Below are positions 61,218 to 64,000 of a DNA stretch of 64,000 nt, piece by piece. Position 1 is the first letter of the stretch; the number at the start of each line of letters is the position of its first letter. Under the pieces are notes generated by a model, which worked only from the letters and a program-made list of their open reading frames with translations, ran no database searches and was not told the origin of the DNA. Origin of the DNA: Paenibacillus cellulositrophicus (lineage in GTDB: Bacteria; Bacillota; Bacilli; Paenibacillales; Paenibacillaceae); contig NZ_CP045295.1 in NCBI RefSeq assembly GCF_009363095.1, positions 3,219,501 to 3,283,500 on the forward strand. The letters are read 5' to 3'. A program made the position numbers and the translations under genes.

Positions 61218-61263
61218 TTTACAGGTTATATAAATGCGATTATAATCCAATTATAACTTGTAA
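61218..61263 (+). promoter_or_regulatory. promoter with flanking operator half-sites before the MBL-fold gene
   Basis: TTTACA (61218-61223) and TATAAT (61241-61246) are 17 bases apart. TTACAGGTTATA (61219-61230) over the -35 and TATAACTTGTAA (61252-61263) over the start region are inverted copies, 11 of 12 bases matching. A repressor binding both arms would block the promoter. A further GGTTATA lies at 61274-61280. Confidence 0.72.
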
Positions 61264-61301
61264 TAAAAATTTTAAAGGTTATACGAAGGAGATGGATTGA
61301 C

Positions 61302-62042
61302 ATGGAACTTCAAAAGCTTCCCTGGGCAGGCATTCGGGTGACGGCAGGAGCCACATCGGTGGTCATTGACCCGCTTTATCATTTTCCGGAAAGATACGCC
61401 CAGTCTCACGAAGCGCTCTTCCCGCTTAACGAATACGGCCCGGCAGATGCGGTGCTGATCACCCATGAGCATACGGATCACTTTGATCCCCAGGCCATCA
61501 TCGATGCCTACGGGGCTGACATTCCCGTGTACCTCCCGCAGGAGAGCGTCCTCCTTGCCGAAAATAGCGGCCTCAACCGCGTAATCGGTGCTTCCGTCGG
61601 CGATGCCTTCCAAATCGGTGCGCTGGGCGCAGCCGCCACGTACTCCGTCGACGGGGTCGGAGACGTGCAGATCGCCTGGGCGCTGAGCGACGGCGAGCAC
61701 CGCCTGCTCCACTGCGGAGATACGCTGTGGCACGGCTACTGGTGGAAGATTGCCGCGGCCCACGGCCCATTCGATGCGGTATGCCTGCCGGTGAACGGTG
61801 CCGTTCTGGAACGTCCTGATCGTCAGCCGCCCAGCGGCATGCCGATTACGCTGCTTCCGGAACAAGCGGCCGCGGCCGCACGCGTTCTCGGGGCCAAACG
61901 GCTGGTGCCGATCCACCATACCGCCATCCACCATCCGCCTGTATACCTGCAGACTCCCGATTGGCAGAATCGCCTGCGGACTGCAGTTGGTGATACAATG
62001 GACATAGCATTCCTGAACACAAAGGAAACGATTACTCTATAA
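61302..62042 (+). CDS. MBL-fold metallo-hydrolase (UlaG-like)
   Basis: The 246-residue protein carries the metallo-beta-lactamase motif as THEHTDHFD (54-62). Further ligands lie in LLHCGDTLW and PIHHTAIHH near the C-terminus. The N-terminal SVVIDPLYH strand is of the UlaG/RomA-like subclass. It hydrolyses an ester, lactone or phosphodiester; the substrate is unknown. The ATG at 61302 follows GAAGGAGATGGATTGAC. It is coupled to the CGNR-finger gene 13 bases downstream. Confidence 0.87.
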   Translation: MELQKLPWAGIRVTAGATSVVIDPLYHFPERYAQSHEALFPLNEYGPADAVLITHEHTDHFDPQAIIDAYGADIPVYLPQESVLLAENSGLNRVIGASVGDAFQIGALGAAATYSVDGVGDVQIAWALSDGEHRLLHCGDTLWHGYWWKIAAAHGPFDAVCLPVNGAVLERPDRQPPSGMPITLLPEQAAAAARVLGAKRLVPIHHTAIHHPPVYLQTPDWQNRLRTAVGDTMDIAFLNTKETITL

Positions 62043-62055
62043 AGGATGACGCATC

Positions 62056-62652
62056 ATGGATAAATCCCCTTCCCGCAACGTGCTGGGGGGCGCCCTGTGG
62101 ATCAATCTCGCCAATACGGTTCGCATGCGGGAGCATCGGGTCACGGATATGCTGGCGGAGCCAGGTTATTTAGACGAATGGCTCCACGATAATGAATTGC
62201 ACGGTTTGAACAATACCGCAGGGGCCGCTTCAGCTGTGACGCGGGAAGACCTGCTGCCCGAACTGCTCCGTCTGCGCGGCGTGTGCCGGCTCGTTCTAGA
62301 AGACCTGGACCATGGTGGCTTGTCGGATGAGGCATTCGCCGCCATGGAGGCCGAAGCTTCGCGGTTAGACGTGGCGCTCCGGGCTGAGCGGGATGCACAG
62401 GGCACCCCCCTTCTCATCACCTACGGACAAACCGCCGTCCAAGGCGTGCTGTACCCCATCGTCCGCTCCCTGTTCGAGACGCTGGCAAGCGTATCTTCGG
62501 ACCGCATCCGGATCTGCGAGCATGACGACTGCATCCTGCACTTTGTGGACACCTCCAAGAGCGGCAAGCGGCGCTGGTGCAGCATGGAAACTTGCGGCAA
62601 CCGCCATAAGGCGGCCGAATTTTATGCGAAGAAGAAGCAGCGCGGGAACTAA
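62056..62652 (+). CDS. CGNR zinc-finger (ABATE-domain) putative regulator
   Basis: The 198-residue protein has an N-terminal ABATE domain (about 10-130), LANTVRMREHRVTDMLAEPGYLDEWL. A C-terminal CGNR finger follows at about 150-192: CEHDDCILHFVDTSKSGKRRWCS with METCGNRHKAAEFY, which gives four cysteines. Such proteins are thought to bind DNA. It may act on the dyad at the operon promoter, a guess from gene order. The ATG at 62056 follows AAAGGATGACGCATC. Confidence 0.87.
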   Translation: MDKSPSRNVLGGALWINLANTVRMREHRVTDMLAEPGYLDEWLHDNELHGLNNTAGAASAVTREDLLPELLRLRGVCRLVLEDLDHGGLSDEAFAAMEAEASRLDVALRAERDAQGTPLLITYGQTAVQGVLYPIVRSLFETLASVSSDRIRICEHDDCILHFVDTSKSGKRRWCSMETCGNRHKAAEFYAKKKQRGN

Positions 62653-62655
62653 AAT

Positions 62656-62689
62656 AAGCCTGGGATCGTCTGATGGACATCCCGGGCTT
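62656..62689. terminator. bidirectional terminator between the CGNR and lipoprotein genes
   Basis: AAGCCTGGGAT pairs with ATCCCGGGCTT (one mismatch). The T-rich tail is better on the minus strand (TTATTTTAG). It separates convergent genes. Confidence 0.7.
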
Positions 62690-62714
62690 TAGTCAAATGA
62701 GCCTGTTGCGTTAT

Positions 62715-63041
62715 TCACTGCCCTTGATTTATATGGCGGACACTCAGCAGTTTAGCTCCTTTGTCCAACGACTTGTATGAGTATGTCGATAGGTACGTTC
62801 TTCCGACCTCTAACAAGTTCCAAGTGTTTTCATTATCGACTTTAATTTTAACTGGTCCTTCTTCTTTACTATGGGTTTTCTCGACGACAATCCAATATGT
62901 CGAGCCAATGAGCTGCTTATCGAGTATCGTTATGTCCCCTCCGCCAGACGTTGGCCCGGTACATGCTGTCAACATACACATGAAAAGCCATGCTGCAATT
63001 ATTTTTTTCAGGACCCTCTCCCCCGTTCCTGACTGTTTCAA
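62715..63041 (-). CDS. small lipoprotein of unknown function
   Basis: The frame opens with TTG at 63041 (108 residues). A start at CTG 63011, six bases after GGGGGAG, would give a cleaner lipoprotein signal: KKIIAAWLFMCMLTAC, with the cysteine at residue 27 of the long form. About 80 residues follow, with beta-strand character (DITILDKQLIGSTYWIVVEK ... KVDNENTWNLLEVGRTYLSTY). I do not recognise the family. It is monocistronic. Confidence 0.7.
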   Translation of the reverse strand: MKQSGTGERVLKKIIAAWLFMCMLTACTGPTSGGGDITILDKQLIGSTYWIVVEKTHSKEEGPVKIKVDNENTWNLLEVGRTYLSTYSYKSLDKGAKLLSVRHINQGQ

Positions 63042-63188
63042 TACCTAACGAAGCCACCAAACAGCCTATAATTTATAAACAATGATGTTTGCATAAAGTT
63101 GCCTTACAACTCGGATTTAAATGCTATAATGGCCTTAATTTAGGGCAAACCCATTACTTATAAGTACTATGAAAAGGAGCTTATACAT

Positions 63189-63575
63189 ATGGCTAATAAA
63201 CGTTTGGATCATGTCGGCATCGTCGTACGGGATTTGGAATCAACCATCCGATTTTATACCGAGATCGTGGGCCTGGAGCTGAAAGGCCGGCTGACGCACA
63301 CCAACGGCGTGTTCCAGCTGGCGTTTCTCGGCTTCGGGGACAGTAACGAGACGGAAATCGAGCTCATTCAAGGCTACAGCTACGACCTGCCTGCCGAAGG
63401 CACGGTGCACCATTTTGCGATCCATGTCGACGACATTCAGAAGGAATTTGAGCGGATCCAGGCGCTCGACGGCGTGGAGCTGATCGATCAGGAAATCGTG
63501 ACCCTGCCCAACGGATACCAATATTTCTTTATCTATGGTCCGGAAAAAGAATGGATCGAATTTTTCCAGAGATAA
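63189..63575 (+). CDS. VOC (glyoxalase/bleomycin-resistance) superfamily protein
   Basis: The 128-residue protein contains two beta-alpha-beta-beta-beta modules: LDHVGIVVRDLESTIRFYTEIVGLELKG and HHFAIHVDDIQKEFERIQALDG. Metal ligands are likely H8, E in IELIQ, H74-75 and E in WIEFFQR, the glyoxalase I pattern. The ATG at 63189 follows AAAAGGAGCTTATACAT. A methylglyoxal-type or methylmalonyl-CoA epimerase-like activity is possible; the sequence does not decide. Confidence 0.85.
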   Translation: MANKRLDHVGIVVRDLESTIRFYTEIVGLELKGRLTHTNGVFQLAFLGFGDSNETEIELIQGYSYDLPAEGTVHHFAIHVDDIQKEFERIQALDGVELIDQEIVTLPNGYQYFFIYGPEKEWIEFFQR

Positions 63576-63595
63576 TCTGGAATCGGGCGGATGTC

Positions 63596-63624
63596 TGGAC
63601 ACCCCCATGGGGATGGACTATAAT
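63596..63624 (+). promoter_or_regulatory. promoter of the TPP-riboswitch transcript
   Basis: TGGACA (63596-63601) and a consensus TATAAT (63619-63624) are 17 bases apart. The spacer holds the palindrome CCCCATGGGG. Transcription would start about 20-25 bases before the riboswitch. Confidence 0.75.
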
Positions 63625-63654
63625 ATGGGAGGAAAACAACCCGAAAACCTTATA

Positions 63655-63750
63655 GAATCCGGGGTGCTGGAATTGGCCGGCTGAGATTGTATCCCTTCAA
63701 GATACTGACCCTTTTAACCTGATCTGGGTAATGCCAGCGTAGGAAACCGT
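63655..63750 (+). ncRNA. TPP riboswitch (THI element)
   Basis: The conserved parts are in order: CCGGGGTGCTGG, GGCTGAGATTGTATCCC, ACCCTTTTAACCTGATCTGGGTAATGCCAGCGTAGGAA. These form the pyrimidine- and pyrophosphate-sensing arms of the thiamine pyrophosphate aptamer. It should lower expression of the gene starting at 63981 when thiamine pyrophosphate is plentiful. Confidence 0.97.
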
Positions 63751-63754
63751 TTGT

Positions 63755-63817
63755 CACGGCATACAAGCCGTGCTGATCTTGCGCATATGAAGCGTCCCGT
63801 TTACGGGGCGCTTTTTT
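63755..63817 (+). terminator. expression platform and terminator of the TPP riboswitch
   Basis: The terminator AAGCGTCCCG-TTTA-CGGGGCGCTT with six T (63790-63817) follows the aptamer. A small hairpin CACGGC-ATACAA-GCCGTG (63755-63772) lies between. The layout indicates control by premature termination. Between 63818 and 63980 I see no gene. Confidence 0.88.
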
Positions 63818-63980
63818 CATTCATACTAATGAAAAACGGGATTACGCCTTGCGAATGCTTCTATGATTCAGTCACTCAGATCGGCTTACGATTCTAAATA
63901 TAACGGGGAGAGGGGATCACCGGTCGATGCTTCCACAAAAGAGAATAAGAACGGCCGGACATCAAAGGAGAGAGAAAGCC

Positions 63981-64000
63981 ATGAAGAACAAATCCATCGG
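63981..64000 (+). CDS. start of a thiamine-related gene (cut by the window edge)
   Basis: An ATG at 63981 follows AAAGGAGAGAGAAAGCC, and the first codons read MKNKSI. Only 20 bases are visible, so the product cannot be identified. The TPP riboswitch upstream implies a gene for thiamine uptake or synthesis. Confidence 0.6.

Noticed and set aside
1..64000. Insertion sequences, prophage, CRISPR arrays, tRNA and rRNA genes
   Set aside because: No transposase or integrase-like products, no regularly spaced repeats with unique spacers, and no cloverleaf or rRNA sequence were recognised. The only repeated blocks are the two leader elements and small operators.

Overview
The window looks like chromosomal DNA of a Paenibacillus-type, Gram-positive, spore-forming bacterium. 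Ribosome binding sites are strong (GGAGG class) and GTG and TTG starts are common. Sugar-binding lipoproteins are abundant, YesMN and BceRS-type two-component systems are present, a sporulation inhibitor (Sda) is encoded, and intrinsic terminators with clear T tracts close most units. I see no rRNA, tRNA, insertion sequence, prophage or CRISPR array.

Layout. (1) 1-15.3 kb: a carbohydrate module on the minus strand. A YesN/YesM two-component pair shares a unit with a membrane-anchored sugar-binding protein. Next come a second sugar-binding lipoprotein, a 990-residue modular binding protein, two permeases and a beta-propeller protein cut by the left edge. A GH125 exo-alpha-mannosidase and a GntR/LacI hybrid regulator lie upstream. 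(2) 15.5-36.2 kb: an envelope-defence region. It holds a LanFEG-like exporter, an OmpR-type two-component pair, an LnrJKLMN-like regulator/exporter operon, UppP, a DedA protein and a complete BceRS-BceAB system. A GNAT acetyltransferase, a GH13 maltogenic enzyme, a toxin-antitoxin pair whose toxin is frameshifted, and Sda sit among them. (3) 36.4-40.8 kb: an amino-acid ABC transporter with an M24 peptidase, preceded by a TetR regulator. (4) 41.0-43.1 kb: an agr-like quorum-sensing locus with unusual architecture, plus a small zinc-ribbon protein. (5) 43.4-54.1 kb: a maltodextrin regulon with transporter mdxEFG, a lipoprotein alpha-amylase, a LacI repressor, beta-phosphoglucomutase and a GH65 maltose phosphorylase. 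(6) 54.3-64 kb: a TetR-MFS efflux pair, a LysM-tailed cyclic-nucleotide phosphodiesterase/nucleotidase, a PPOX-fold protein, a GlcP-like MFS, an MBL-fold plus CGNR-finger operon, a small lipoprotein, a VOC protein, and a TPP riboswitch ahead of a gene cut by the right edge.

How the parts work together. Starch and maltodextrin are cut outside the cell by the lipoprotein amylase and imported by MdxEFG. Inside, maltose phosphorylase and beta-phosphoglucomutase pass the sugar into glycolysis. Similar LacI-type operators at 47.5, 49.8 and 50.9 kb suggest one repressor controls this set. The first carbohydrate module probably imports another oligosaccharide, possibly mannose-containing given the GH125 enzyme. 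No nucleotide-binding subunit lies beside either sugar importer, so a shared MsmX-type ATPase elsewhere is likely.

The most unusual locus is 40975-42657. An AgrC-like membrane sensor with no kinase, AgrB, a 46-residue AgrD-like pro-peptide with Ser instead of Cys at the ring position, and a LytTR DNA-binding protein with no receiver domain form one overlapping operon. A second notable signal is a roughly 90-base element with inverted ends that lies directly upstream of two unrelated binding-protein genes (7085-7171 and 40071-40168).
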